Shown here: in pieces, positions 19,670-29,895 of the stretch
Position numbering within the stretch: the first letter of the stretch is position 1
Layout: each line of letters begins with the position of its first letter
Assembly: GCF_030247195.1 (NCBI RefSeq)
Contig: NC_080671.1
Coordinates: 208,385,993-208,449,992 of the forward strand
DNA from: Topomyia yanbarensis
Lineage: Eukaryota; Arthropoda; Insecta; Diptera; Culicidae
Direction: 5' to 3'
DNA length: 64,000 nucleotides
Translations under genes and position numbers: made by a program
The notes under the pieces: model-generated
Databases searched by the model: none
What the model was told of the DNA's origin: nothing
What the model saw: the letters and a program-made list of their open reading frames with translations, nothing else

Positions 19670-20960
19670 GGGTAAGTTTTTAAATTGCGTTCTGTTCTTG
19701 CATTGTACTCTTCAAACGCGATATCAATGGCAAGGTCCAATTGATCGCATAGATTTAAATAGTTTTTTAAGTTATGTTCGCTGTTATATTTTTTTAGATT
19801 TTGTGTGCTTTCTGCTTACGATTTTTTAAATTTTTGATTTCTCTCTTAAACCAGATGGGATGTTTTGAGTTATAGTGACGCCTTCTTCTATTCAATGGTA
19901 TATCTTCACGAATGACTTCAAATAATATTTTGTAAAAGATGTCTATGGCAGCTTCAACATTTTCTTCATTTCTTAAAATCATTTGCCAGTTTATAGCATT
20001 AATTTTTTGCCTCAAGCTTTCATAGTTAGCGGACTCGTAATGAAATACCTCCTCAAATTCACCATCACCAGATCTGTCGTTAACATGCAAGAATATAGAA
20101 AACTCAATGGCTGTATGATAAGCTTCATTCTTCCACAAGGGAGTAAGTGATTCCGTTACACAGAAGTCTTCGTCTATATTCGTCATTAATAAATCTAAAT
20201 AACAATGCAGCTGATTTCTTATGTGATTTATTTGATTAAGGCCTAAACTGGCAGATTTATCGCAAATGAACTGCAAAGTTTCATTTTCCCCTACAACCGG
20301 AAGTAGGATGCTCTCATTATCAGCATCTGGTATGAAATCAATACCGCGTTGATTGAAATCGCCGTATATGTGAACTTTTACGTGCGAGGAAAGACTATTA
20401 ATAATGCATTCAGCAGCATGATAAAACTTTTCGTAAGTCGTTTTTCGAGCAAAATTTGTAGGAAAATTCACCGAAGCGAACACGTGAGTTTCGTCTTTAA
20501 CATGTACTTTCACCCACACATGCTCGAATTCTTTTGAGTTTATAGTTTTGATAACTTCTGCATTTAGTTTTGTTGAAATCGCAATCAAAGCGCCCCCTCC
20601 TGACTTCTTACCAGATACATGACAATCACAGTCATCCCTAAAGACATTGTAATTGCTTCCGAAAACTTCTTCACTTCTCACTGTTTCGTCCCTACTAGTC
20701 TCAGTTGCTAAAATTACGGAATAATGACAACCTAATATTTTGTTTTGAATCACATTCATCTTAGCTGCACTTTTCATGCGGTTAAAGTTTTGGCAATAGA
20801 CCAAGGTTTCTGTTCTTGACTGAGATTCTCTTTGAGAAGTGTTAGTTGAATGGGAATGAATTAGACCTAGCTCTACCTCTTCTTCATCTTGAAGCACAAT
20901 ATGATTTGTCAATTCATTACTACCTTGCTCTAATGAGCGCGTCGATTGCGGCAAAAACAT
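19670..20960 (-). pseudogene. LINE endonuclease domain and linker
   Basis: This part of ORF2 starts at an ATG (20960) overlapping the end of ORF1 by about 30 bp. Endonuclease motifs are CQNFNRM, the ATETS glutamate, YNVFRDD, SGGGALIAIS, YGDFNQRG and a final EAYHTAIEF. The usual SDH triad position reads AYH; the sister copy at 57262 reads TFH, so the Asp is absent in the whole family branch seen here. The linker to the RT has HPIWFKREIKNLKNRKQKAH. One frameshift near 19790 separates the ORF end from the PKNFFN segment. The strand and order fit the RT part at 16724-17729. Confidence 0.75.
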
Positions 20961-21306
20961 TGACAGGTGCCAATCCCGGAGGGGTCCAACGGTGTGGCAG
21001 CAGCTGTTCGATGTGAGGTGCTAGGTTGGTCGGTAGGGCACGGGTTTAAAACATCGCCTCTCTGGAATGCAATGGTAGGTCTGAACGAAGTTGAAGGTGG
21101 CCTCGAAAAACGTTCCTTTGCCTCAGCCAGTAGCTCTCTATCCAAGGGAAGATTCTCGATGTCGCGGCGTTTGTTGTCATGGTACGCAAATCTGCTGTGG
21201 TTGTAATTACATCCGTTATTTTTGTCGAAAATTGTGTGGTGCTTGTAACCGTGATTCTAGCGACGCTTGGTATTATTATTCCTGTTACGGGTGGTGTCAA
21301 GTGCAA
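20930..21306 (-). pseudogene. C-terminal part of the LINE ORF1
   Basis: The minus strand reads an Asn/Arg-rich stretch (RNRNNNTK, then NNGCNYNHS) followed by IENLPLDRELLAEAKERF and a Pro/Ser-rich tail ending RGDVLNPCPTDQP and CQCFCRNRRAH. The low-complexity Asn region matches in character the AAC/CAA-rich part of ORF1 in the plus-strand copy (56760-57110). There is one in-frame stop, and the N-terminal part is missing. Confidence 0.55.
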
Positions 21307-21918
21307 TAGTTTAACCGCGATTTGTTAGAAAAAATTTCAAGACAGCCCTATCAACGAGGGTCGGGCTGAAAAAGTTTCCTTTTAACCTGACAAAACCACC
21401 TGTAAAATTTGAAGCTGATCTAAGAAAAGTTAATGGATCCAAAATGGCTTGAAATGAACCAAAGGTGATCTTATTGAAATTTTGCATCTTTTCGCCTTTT
21501 TCCTTATATAAATTATTCTAAAACCGTTAAAATTAGTATGAAATTGCATATATAATGTTTTTATTGATGCGAGAATCAAATTACAAAATTTAAATCTCGC
21601 GCGGAGTCGATTATTCCTAACCAGAAGGGGGTTGTATCCCTATGTTGATGTACAGACGTTGAGAGTAGACAACATATGGTGGGCCAAGCCGCTTTTAGGC
21701 CCATTCCTCCCATGCTCTTGCATTGGGTTGTTTTAATTTTAACAATGGGAGATGTTGGCTTGAAAAAATGGCCGCCTGGTAGGGGGTTTTCCTAACCTAA
21801 TCGTGTGAAGTTGGTTACAATGGTGTACATAAATCGAAGTGTCGATTTATGTACATCATTCGAAATGTAAATGTCATACAATCTTGTGTTTAATTCTGTA
21901 TCATTTGAGTATTGGTCG

Positions 21919-22130
21919 CAGTGGCGGATCCAGGGGGAAGGTCCTGGGGGTCCGGACCCCTCCCGAAAATTTTGAATTTATTGACAAATTTAAAATTATT
22001 TTTGAATGTTATATTAGTTTCAAACTCAAAATCCCTTCAAACCAAATTTGATTTTTACGTATTACGTATTGCACAATGTCCCTTTTAAATTTCGAACCCC
22101 TCCCAATTTTTTTTTCTGGATCCGCCCCTG
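21919..22130. mobile_element. hAT-type MITE, 212 bp, with 8-bp duplication
   Basis: The ends are CAGTGGCGGATCCAGGGGG and (right, reversed) CAGGGGCGGATCCAGAAA. Both sides carry the 8-bp duplication ATTGGTCG (21911-21918 and 22131-22138). An 8-bp duplication with CAG-type ends is the hAT hallmark. The left 160 bp recur at 24072-24231, where the right end is deleted. A related end lies at about 38000-38051. Confidence 0.8.
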
Positions 22131-22472
22131 ATTGGTCGTCGAGTGTAACAAAGATGTTACTCAATTTGCTTATTTCAAAAATGGTGAAAGCAATGGATTT
22201 GATTGTTTTATCGGTGAAAACACATGAAGCCGATGAAAAACAAAGTCAAATCAGTTTGATTGGTTATGTATCACATTAAATTGTGGGAGGCGCATAACCA
22301 TCAGACAAGTTTTGGAAGTATTTTTCTACAATATGCGTTTCGTGAAACTATCTGTAAAAGAAAGTGCAAGAAAGCCTTCAAACTCCTTCTCTAGAACGAA
22401 CCATCAACCGAATTTGCGTCGATAATGCTGTTCTTCTTATAGCAAATAAATTGACCTGTTCTAGTTCACAAC

Positions 22473-23545
22473 ATATGTGCTCGATTGATTCGCTGACGGA
22501 TTGCAAACCGATGCCATTTACATGGATCTATCTGCGGCCTTCGACAAAACATGATATCGCAATAGCGAAGCTGGACAAAGTCGGTATCAATGGACAACTC
22601 CTGCGCTGGTTTCGTTTCAACCTCGATGGAATGCAACTCCAAATCAGCAATAAGGACTGTCTATCTACACCATTCTTCGCTACATCCGTCAATATTAAAT
22701 TACAAAGACCCTGCCTTTCTTTGGCCGATGACAAATGCGGTATAAAACTGATGTTGAGTTTCTGGAGAGCTTTAGTACGTGGTTTGACCTAAACAGAATA
22801 GTTTTAAACCAGAACAAATGCTCAATCGTTAAGTTCACGCGGAAACGCCATCCGCTTCAATTTAACTACCATTTATTCGGATCTTGGAGTCATCATGGAT
22901 TCAGCACTTACGTTCAAACCACATACTTCATATATCGTGGATAAGGCATCAAGACAGCTTGGGTTCATTTTCCAAATAGAGTAATACTTTAGGGACGTAC
23001 ACTGTTTAAAATCACTCTATTGCGTGTTGGTTCGTTCCACACTAGAGTATTGTTCTGATGTTTGGAATCCGTACTACCAGAACGGCGTTGACAGAGTCGA
23101 GACCGTCCAAAGCCGGCTCATACGCTTTGTACTCCGATCTTCCTTGGCAAAACAGATTTGAGCTGCCGAGCTACGAAAACCGTTGTCAGTTAATACATCT
23201 CGACACTTTGGGCGTCTGGAGAGACTGCTATCGAGTCCTGTTTGTCTCTGACTTACTGTCTGCCAGGGTGGATTGCCCCTCAATCCTCGGACGTCTGGTT
23301 CTTCAAGCCCGCGTTCGACCTCTACGCAATAACTCTCTTCTGCGAGTTTCGTTCAAGAGAAGCAACTATGGTCGCCAGATCGCTGTTACGGGACTCCAGC
23401 GTATTTTTAATAGTGCGACGACGGCCTTTGACTTCAACCGGACGAGGCATTTGATTAAAGCTAAAATGTTATCTATTCCGAAATGTAATTAGTTTAAGCA
23501 ACCACCATTGGGGCCAAGGGGTATGTTGGTGCAGGTACAGCAAAT
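22473..23545 (+). pseudogene. 3' part of a Jockey-type LINE, unit 1
   Basis: In alternating frames this reads LQTDAIYMDLSAAFDK, HDIAIAKLDKVGINGQLL, RLSLADD-type residue, FDLNRIVLNQNKCSIVKFTRK, a thumb region, LPSYENRCQLIHLDTLGVWR and the terminal RTRHLIKAKMLS. The segment between FFATS and the SLADD motif is missing, including the VPQGS motif, so the RT was already dead. The 3' end is a CAAATAAACAATAAACAACA tail at about 23540. Identical damage in unit 2 shows duplication after death. Confidence 0.7.
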
Positions 23546-24071
23546 AAACAATAAACAACAATGAACATCTCTCTTTGTTAAGAAAAGTTAATGGCTCCAA
23601 AATGGCTTGAAGTGAACCAAAGGTAATCTTTTTGAAATTTTGCATCTTTTCGCCTTTTTCCTTATATAAATTATTCCAAAACCGTTATAATTAGTATGAA
23701 ATTGCATATATAATGTTTTTTATTGATGCGAGAAACAAATTACAAAATTTAAATCTCGCGCGAAGTCGATTATTCCTAACCAGGGGGTGGCATCCCTATG
23801 TTGATGTACAGACGTTGAGAGTAAACATATGGTGGACCAAGCCGCTTTTAGGCCCATGCCTCCCATGCTCTTGCATTGGGTTTTTTTAATTTTAACAATG
23901 GAAGATGTTGGCTTGAAAAAATGACCGCCTGGCAGGGGGTTTTCCTAACCCAATCGTGTGGAGTTGGTTACAATGGTGTACATAAATCGAAATGTCGATT
24001 TCTGTACATCATTCGAAATGTAAATGTCATACAATCTTGTGTATAATTCTGTATCATTTGAGTATTGGTCG

Positions 24072-24231
24072 CAGTGGCGGATCCAGGGGGAAGGTCCTGG
24101 GGGTCCGGACCCCTCCCGAAAATTTTGAATTTATTGACAAATTTAAAATTATTTTTGAATGTTATATTAGTTTCAAACTCAAAATCCCTTCAAACCAAAT
24201 TTGATTTTTACGTATTACGTATTGCACAATG
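24072..24231. mobile_element. Left part of the same hAT-type MITE in unit 2
   Basis: It carries the same flank ATTGGTCG and CAGTGGCGG start as at 21919. It stops at 24231 exactly where unit 2 lacks 392 bp, so the deletion removed the right end and its duplication. Confidence 0.7.
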
Positions 24232-24232
24232 T

Positions 24233-25320
24233 CATATGTGCTCGATGGATTCGCTGACGCATTGCAAACCGATGCCATTTACATGGATCTATCTGCGGCC
24301 TTCGACAAAACATGATATCGCAATAGCGAAGCTGGACAAAGTCGGTATTAATGGACAACTCCTGCGCTGGTTTCGTTTCAACCTCGATGGAATGCAACTC
24401 CGAATCAGCAACAAGGACTGTCTATCTACACCATTCTTCGCTACATCCGTCAATATTAAATTGCAAAGATCCCGCCTTTCTTTGGCCGACGACATGAACA
24501 TTGTTCGACAAATGCGGTATAACTGATGTTGAGTTTCTGGAGAGCTTTAGTACGTGGTTTGACCTAAACAGAATAGTTTTAAACCAGAATAAATGCTCAA
24601 TCGTTAAGTTCACGCGGAAATGCCATCCGCTTCAATTTAACTACCATTTATTCGAATCTTGGAGTCATCATGGATTCAGCACTTACGTTCAAACCACATA
24701 CTTCATACATCGTGGATAAGGCATCAAGACAGCTTGGGTTCATTTTCCAAATAGAGTAAAACTTTAGGGACGTACACTGTTTAAAATCACTCTATTGCGT
24801 GCTGGTTCGTTCCACACTAGAGTATTGTTCTGATGTTTGGAATCCGTACTACCAGAACGTCGTTGACAGAGTCGAGACCGTCCAAAGCCGGCTCATACGC
24901 TTTGTACTCCGATCTTCCTTGGCAAAACAGATTTGAGCTGCCGAGCTACGAAAACCGTTGTCAGTTAATACATCTCGACACTTTGGGCGTCTGGAGAGAC
25001 TGCTATCGAGTCCTGTTTGTCTCTGACTTACTGTCTGCCAGGGTGGATTGCCCTTCAATCCTCGGACGTCGGGTTCTTCAAGCCCGCGTTCGACCTCTAC
25101 GCAATAACTCTCTTCTGCGAGTTTCGTTCAAGAGAAGCAACTATGGTCGCCAGATCGCTGTTACGGGACTCCAGCGTATTTTTAATAGTGCGACGACGGC
25201 CTTTGACTTCAACCGGACGAGGAATTTGATTAAAGCTAAAATATTATCTATTCCGAAATGTAATTAGTTTAAGCTACCCTCATTGGGGCCCAGGGGTATG
25301 TTGGTGCAGGTACAACAAAT
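24233..25320 (+). pseudogene. 3' part of a Jockey-type LINE, unit 2
   Basis: This is a near-identical copy of 22473-23545 with the same missing VPQGS region, the same frame breaks and the same terminal AAATAAACAATAAACAACA tail. A small difference is 16 extra bases (GACATGAACATTGTTC) around 24490-24505. Its presence in the same order and spacing supports a tandem duplication of the whole block. Confidence 0.7.
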
Positions 25321-25873
25321 AAACAATAAACAACAATGAACATCTCTCTTTGTTAAAATTATAACAATCCGATGCAAGAACATGGGGCTAGAAGCGGCTG
25401 GGCCCATCATACGTTGGCTACTGACAACGTCTGTACATCAACATAGGGATGCCACCCCCTGGTTAGGAATGATCGACTCCGCACGAAATTAAAATCTTGT
25501 AATTAATTTCTCGCATCAATAAACGTATTATATATGCAATTTCATACAAATTTTAGAGCTTTTGAAATAGTTTATCTAAGGAAAAAAGCGAAAAAAAAAT
25601 GCAAAATTTCAATAAAATTGCGTTTGGTTCGCTTCAATCCATTTTCGGGTCCATTCATTTTTCTTGGATCGGATTCAAATTTAACAGGTGTTTTTGTTGG
25701 GCTAAAAGGAAACTTTTGCAGCCCGGCACTCTTCGAAATCGAGTGATGTTGCAAAAATGGCCAGGCTAGTCTGTACGTATGTGTCGAAGCGATACAAAAT
25801 CATTTTCTCGAACAACTTCCGGATACAGGACAGCATTGCAATCGGTCGATTTGAGTTGATGTCGGAGGCTGCC

Positions 25874-26035
25874 CAAGCAACCAGAATTTCGGATAATACT
25901 AAAAAGTTCTTGGCGATCTTTCAAGCTGTTTAAGCTTTAATGGAATATTAATATAACTATATTAGAACATAAAACGTAAAATTACTTAAAACGAGAAACT
26001 TATGCAGATCCCTTATACGAACTTTTGGTTGCTTG
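25874..26035. mobile_element. 162-bp MITE with CAAGCAACCA ends
   Basis: The left end is CAAGCAACCAGAATTTCGGA and the right end (reverse complement) CAAGCAACCAAAAGTTCGTA, a terminal inverted repeat of about 25 bp with few mismatches. It interrupts the LINE remnant between RT segments. The interior is AT-rich and non-coding. No clear target duplication was found. Confidence 0.7.
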
Positions 26036-26222
26036 AATGGTTTTACTGGTTTTTTGATGGCAATGGCCTTTACTGGCTGCAGTCATGTTACTCTCAAGAA
26101 ACTTATTAAATAAATTTAACAATTTAATGTGGAAGATCTTATGTGTCGGGGCGGAATCCGGATAGAACTTCTTGACGAAATCGAATATTCAACGGTTTGA
26201 ATGTTCCACGTCGGGATATGCC

Positions 26223-27612
26223 TTAACCCTTGTGAAGGCAAGCTAAAATCCTAACATTAAAGGGCAATCCGGGCCTCTCAGGCCCGTCTAAATTCAAGCT
26301 CCTTTTTGCCGTTCTCATATAGAAAGGTTATGGAATCGGTCGAAATTTCGATTTCGAATCGGTTCGAAATTTCGAGACCCGCAGGGCTAAATCTCTTATA
26401 CCATTCGGCTCAGTTCGTCGAGATCGTAAAATGTCTGTATGTGTGTATGTATGTATGTATGGATGTATGTGGCAAACAATCTCACTGATTTTCTCAGAGG
26501 TGGCTGAACCGATTTGTTCAAATTTAGTCTTAAATGAAAGGTAAAGCCTTCCCATCGGTCGTTATTGATTTTTTTTATTGATCCGACTTTCGGTTCTGGA
26601 GTTACGTGTTGAAGAGTACAATCACACAGAAAATTTTCATAGAAACTGATACCACCATGATGTCCAAGTGATGCAATATATATTAAAATATGTGCAACAT
26701 TACTTGGCTTTGCATGTCTAGATCATTAATGACCCACCGAAGGCACTTCGACCACATTGGCCAGCTATGGCGGTTCTTGATGCCCCGGGGGAACTCACCA
26801 AGTTCCTAAGATAATGTCATACCTATTTTTCAACGAATTCTTTACCGATTTTTACAAACTTGGTTTCAAATGAAAGGTATAGCATTCCCATTGGCTGCTG
26901 TTGAATTCCTAATTGATCCGACTTCCGGTTCCGAAATTACAGGATGATGAGTACGAACACGCAGCAAATCCCGATTTCAGCGTATAAGGCGATGGATGCA
27001 AAAAGGTCAATTTTTTTCCAAAAGGTGAGTACTCGGAAGATCACGTCGAATAGACAACAAAAATAGACAATAACGACAGAGTTAGGTTATGTTGTATCCA
27101 AAAAATTGTCAAGTAGACCACAGTGGGTGAAATAAAAGTATTTACCCAAAAAAATATGACACACGTCATTATCGTATACTATTTTTACATTTCTTATAAA
27201 AGAAATGTATATAATTCGCTCAAACTTTCAAGATTTTTTTCTTATAAGGAAAGATAAAAAGATAAAATCAATCAAAACATGAAAAAAAATCCTGCTAATA
27301 TGAAGATGAACTCATCAAAATGTTTTTTTAGATAAATATTAATGCATAAAACCCGTGGTGTTCCTAGTAAATATTGCATGCACACCGGGCCTGCCAGGCC
27401 CGGCTTGCCTATTTGTGCATGTAAAAAATTCAAACATAGCTGCGCATCACTCCATAGATGAAAATTTCGCAATTCGTTATTTTTGTTATAGATTTCAAAG
27501 CTACTCATAAAAATTTCCATGCCCAAGCTTATACTGCATACACATTTTTTTTGTAACTGAAAAATTGTAACATGCCGGGCCTCTGAGACCCGCCTGCCTT
27601 TTTGAGGGTTAA
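26223..27612. mobile_element. piggyBac-like non-autonomous element, TTAA target
   Basis: TTAA flanks both sides (26223-26226 and 27609-27612). The ends are CCCTTGTGAAGGCA and (reversed) CCCTCAAAAAGGCA. TTAA duplication with CCY ends is diagnostic of the piggyBac superfamily. Subterminal CCGGGCCTCTCAGGCCCG-type palindromes occur near both ends and at about 27384. The interior has a TGTATGTATG microsatellite (about 26430-26470) and two diverged copies of a block with ACCGATTT, AAATGAAAGGTA and GATCCGACTT (about 26500-26610 and 26840-26950). No transposase frame is present. It sits inside the LINE remnant. Confidence 0.7.
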
Positions 27613-27800
27613 AAAGTGTTCATCGATGTTTCTCTAGTTAATCCGTCAGCGAACCGACTCCGGTAACTACGTTTCTTGGCGTTCATCAAACTTTTCATTC
27701 GTGTGTCCAAAGACGTGTATTGTCGATAGCTAGCGGGTAACCTATCGTCTTGAAAGATGTATACGCGGCGGCCTTCTCCACGTAAACGGTTGACAACTCT

Positions 27801-28140
27801 TCATTTATTTATTTATTGGAGCAGGGAAAAGCCCATTTGAGCTGAACACGCGTTAGCTCTTTCTCAAGTGGGCCCCAAATCTCCTCGACTTTTAATACCA
27901 ACAGATATAACATAAACCAAATGATACATAATATTCCTAGCTACACAAATAACACACTTAAATTAACATTCAGTAAAAGTTGATAGCTCAGCAAAGTGAC
28001 TTTAATTTACTGATATATTTTCGGAGTTTCAGCAAAACAAACGTCACTTCCACGCTTTGTTAGCTGAGTGTTCAGCAGAGTAAAACTTGGTAAAAGTTGC
28101 AAAAAAGCTGGGGTTCGGTAGAACAAAATTAAGTGTAGTA
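27801..28140 (-). mobile_element. Probable 3' end of another non-LTR element
   Basis: On the minus strand it ends in CCAATAAATAAATAAATG, an A-rich LINE-type tail, preceded by AGCTAACGCGTGTTC, reminiscent of the AAGCTAACGC word in the 3' UTR ends of the I-clade copies. It begins abruptly inside the LINE remnant at 27801. The far end is unclear; 28040-28130 has TTAGCTGAGTGTTCAGC-type repeat sequence that may be separate. Confidence 0.4.
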
Positions 28141-28187
28141 CATTCAAAAAAATTTTTTTAACTCATTTTACTTTAGTTTGAATGTTG

Positions 28188-28320
28188 TGAATATTAACAC
28201 CTAAACGCTCGGGTTGAGATTCTGGAAGATTTTTTTTTAATTCATAACTCTTGACAGAGTTGACCAATTTTGATGATTTATATGTCAAAAGAACCGGATA
28301 TTCCTCTAGTTTGTTTATAC
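28188..28320. repeat. Interspersed repeat, inverted copy at 37492-37632
   Basis: AACACCTAAACGCTC, TCATAACTCTTGACAGAGTT and TCAAAAGAACCGGATATTCC occur here and, reverse complemented in the same order, at 37492-37632, with over 85% identity. Non-coding. Confidence 0.6.
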
Positions 28321-28581
28321 TAATCCGCGTTCAAGGTTATTTTGCCATTCTCTGCCTCTTCGAGGCTTGGACTTTTATTTTCTTTTGTGCGTGTGTTAAC
28401 CGTTAGGCCACATTCCTCAACCTTTTGTTCGTAAAGCGAGGATTGAACAACAACCAGCTATTTAAGCTGGACTGGTGCGTCGTGGGAAACGAGTATACAG
28501 ATAAGTGAAATCTACCTTTTTGATACATTTACGGCTTTTTCCCGTCTGCGCGGGTGCTGACTCCGTGCGTTGACGGTGTCG

Positions 28582-29895
28582 ATGGCTTCCTCCCCGGATG
28601 GCCAAATGGAGATCGAGTCGACTCCTAAGGCTCTCCCCCGACCCAAACAATATCCAGAGCTCTCGACCGGTCCCTTTGTGGTCTTCTTTCGGCCCAAAAC
28701 AAAATCGCTGAACCTATTACAGATTTCAAAAGACCTAACGGAACGGTTCTCGGCTGTGACCGAAATAAAAAAGGTCCGCTCAGACAGGCTGAGGGTCGTG
28801 CTGACTAACTTAAAGCAGGCAAACGATATTGCTTGCTGCGAGCACTTTACGAAGGACTATCACGTGTATATTCCAGCTGTAAAAGTACAGTCTGAAGGCG
28901 TTGTCACCGATGACAGTTTGACATGCGAGGATCTGCTACAATACGGGGTTGGCCGTTTTAGAGACCGCATACTTCAGCCAGTGAAAATACTCGAGTGCAA
29001 GCGTTTGCACTCAGTAGTAGTTGCGGGGGATGGTTCAAAAACGTACCCCCAATCAAACTCTTATCGGTTGACCTTCGCTGGTACCACTTTGCCAAATTAC
29101 GTCCTCTTGCACAAGGTTCATCTGCCTGTGCGTCTGTTTGTGCCGCGGGTCATGAATTGCACAAAGTGTAAACAATTGGCTCACACAGCCACCCATTGTA
29201 GCAATAAGGCCCGCTGTGGAAAATGCGGGGAGAATCATCTAGATGATTCGTGTAGTAAGAATGCTGAGAAGTGTCCTTACTGTGCAGAGAATCTGCATGA
29301 TATCTCGGCATGTCCCGCGTACAAACTACGCGGGGATAAACTAAAACGTTCCCTTGCGGGACGATCCGAACGTTCTTTCGCAGAAATGCTAAAGAAAGCT
29401 ACACCACCAACCTCAACAAACATCTATGCTCACTTGCCTCCTAACGAGGGCGAGGCTGATGACCCACAAGAGGGAACATCTACTAGGGCGCCTAGAAGTT
29501 ATAGGAAGAGGAGGAACATTTCCTCTCCTAAAGTTCGTTGTAAAGGCCAGAAGGTATCCCTTGACGGGACTCCGAAAGTCACATCTATTGGAAGTATTGC
29601 AACCAAACCGAAGCAATTAGCTCCTGGTCTCGGAGGATTAAACTCAGAGAAGGAGTTCCCAGCACTTCCCGGAACATCAAAAATCCCAAGTGTTCCTCTG
29701 TTTCAGTTAGAGAATAATCGCGGCACTGGAATTATCAAACTCTCGGACATTGTGGACTGGATAATAAAAACTTTCAATATAACTGATCCTATTAAAAGTC
29801 TTATGTTAGCTTTTCTCCCTACAGTAAGAACATTTTTGAAGCAGTTGACTGCTAAATGGCCCCTCCTTTCAGCGATTGTATCCTTCGATGGCTAA
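28582..29895 (+). CDS. LINE ORF1: nucleic-acid-binding Gag-like protein
   Basis: 437 residues from the ATG at 28582. An RRM-like region (GPFVVFFRPKTKS, RLRVVLTNL), then LPNYVLLHKVHLPVRLFVP, is followed by three knuckles: CTKC..AHTATHC, CGKC..NHLDDSC, CPYC..LHDISAC. A basic Ser-rich linker (about 60 residues longer than in the intact copy) and the PALPGTSKIPSVP motif come next, then a conserved C-terminal SAIVSFDG. The frame is uninterrupted although the downstream ORF2 is dead. About 60% identity to the first copy in the N-terminal half, higher at the C terminus. The open frame extends four codons upstream only without ATG. Confidence 0.85.
   Translation: MASSPDGQMEIESTPKALPRPKQYPELSTGPFVVFFRPKTKSLNLLQISKDLTERFSAVTEIKKVRSDRLRVVLTNLKQANDIACCEHFTKDYHVYIPAVKVQSEGVVTDDSLTCEDLLQYGVGRFRDRILQPVKILECKRLHSVVVAGDGSKTYPQSNSYRLTFAGTTLPNYVLLHKVHLPVRLFVPRVMNCTKCKQLAHTATHCSNKARCGKCGENHLDDSCSKNAEKCPYCAENLHDISACPAYKLRGDKLKRSLAGRSERSFAEMLKKATPPTSTNIYAHLPPNEGEADDPQEGTSTRAPRSYRKRRNISSPKVRCKGQKVSLDGTPKVTSIGSIATKPKQLAPGLGGLNSEKEFPALPGTSKIPSVPLFQLENNRGTGIIKLSDIVDWIIKTFNITDPIKSLMLAFLPTVRTFLKQLTAKWPLLSAIVSFDG

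Larger units (their letters stand above)
16685..21306 (-). mobile_element. CR1/Jockey-group LINE, dead, split by an insertion
   Basis: Reading on the minus strand: the end of ORF1 (21306-20930), endonuclease (20960-19670), a linker ending in PKNFFN, then after the interruption HVKTKIKSDYFPTEMHLDGK, the RT to SFADD-type palm (YADD at about 16800), and an abrupt 3' end at about 16685. The split is a 1.9-kb insertion at 17730-19653 flanked by a 16-bp duplication. The family equals that of the plus-strand copy at 55690-59604. Stops and frameshifts in the RT part show it is inactive. Confidence 0.75.
21356..25730. mobile_element. Composite bounded by about 400-bp inverted repeats with tandem units inside
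   Basis: Left arm (about 21356-21760) and right arm (about 25360-25730) are inverted copies: the left reads CGGGCTGAAAAAGTTTCC, then CCTAACCAG and TTGATGTACAGACGTTG; the right contains the complement of each in reverse order. Between them two head-to-tail units (about 21421-23579 and 23580-25360) carry the same dead LINE piece and the same MITE. The second unit lacks 392 bp present as 22081-22472 in the first. Identity between the units is very high, so the duplication is recent. This may be a foldback-like element or a local rearrangement of a LINE insertion. Confidence 0.6.
25785..27800 (-). mobile_element. Remnant of the I-clade LINE (third copy), with nested insertions
   Basis: Three pieces match the intact copy in the same order and strand: 25785-25873 corresponds to about 12806-12895 (RT, LSCIRKLFEKMI region), 26036-26222 to 12896-13215, and 27613-27800 to about 13265-13460 (TLWGTARRMRN..KKRSYWRRF and linker). 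The gaps are a 162-bp MITE and a 1.4-kb TTAA-flanked element. Degenerate; no open frame survives. Confidence 0.75.

Noticed and set aside
28441..28475. Palindrome CCAGCTATTTAAGCTGG as a promoter of the second I-clade copy
   Set aside because: I-type LINEs use internal promoters without TATA, no initiator at the right distance is seen, and the palindrome may be chance.
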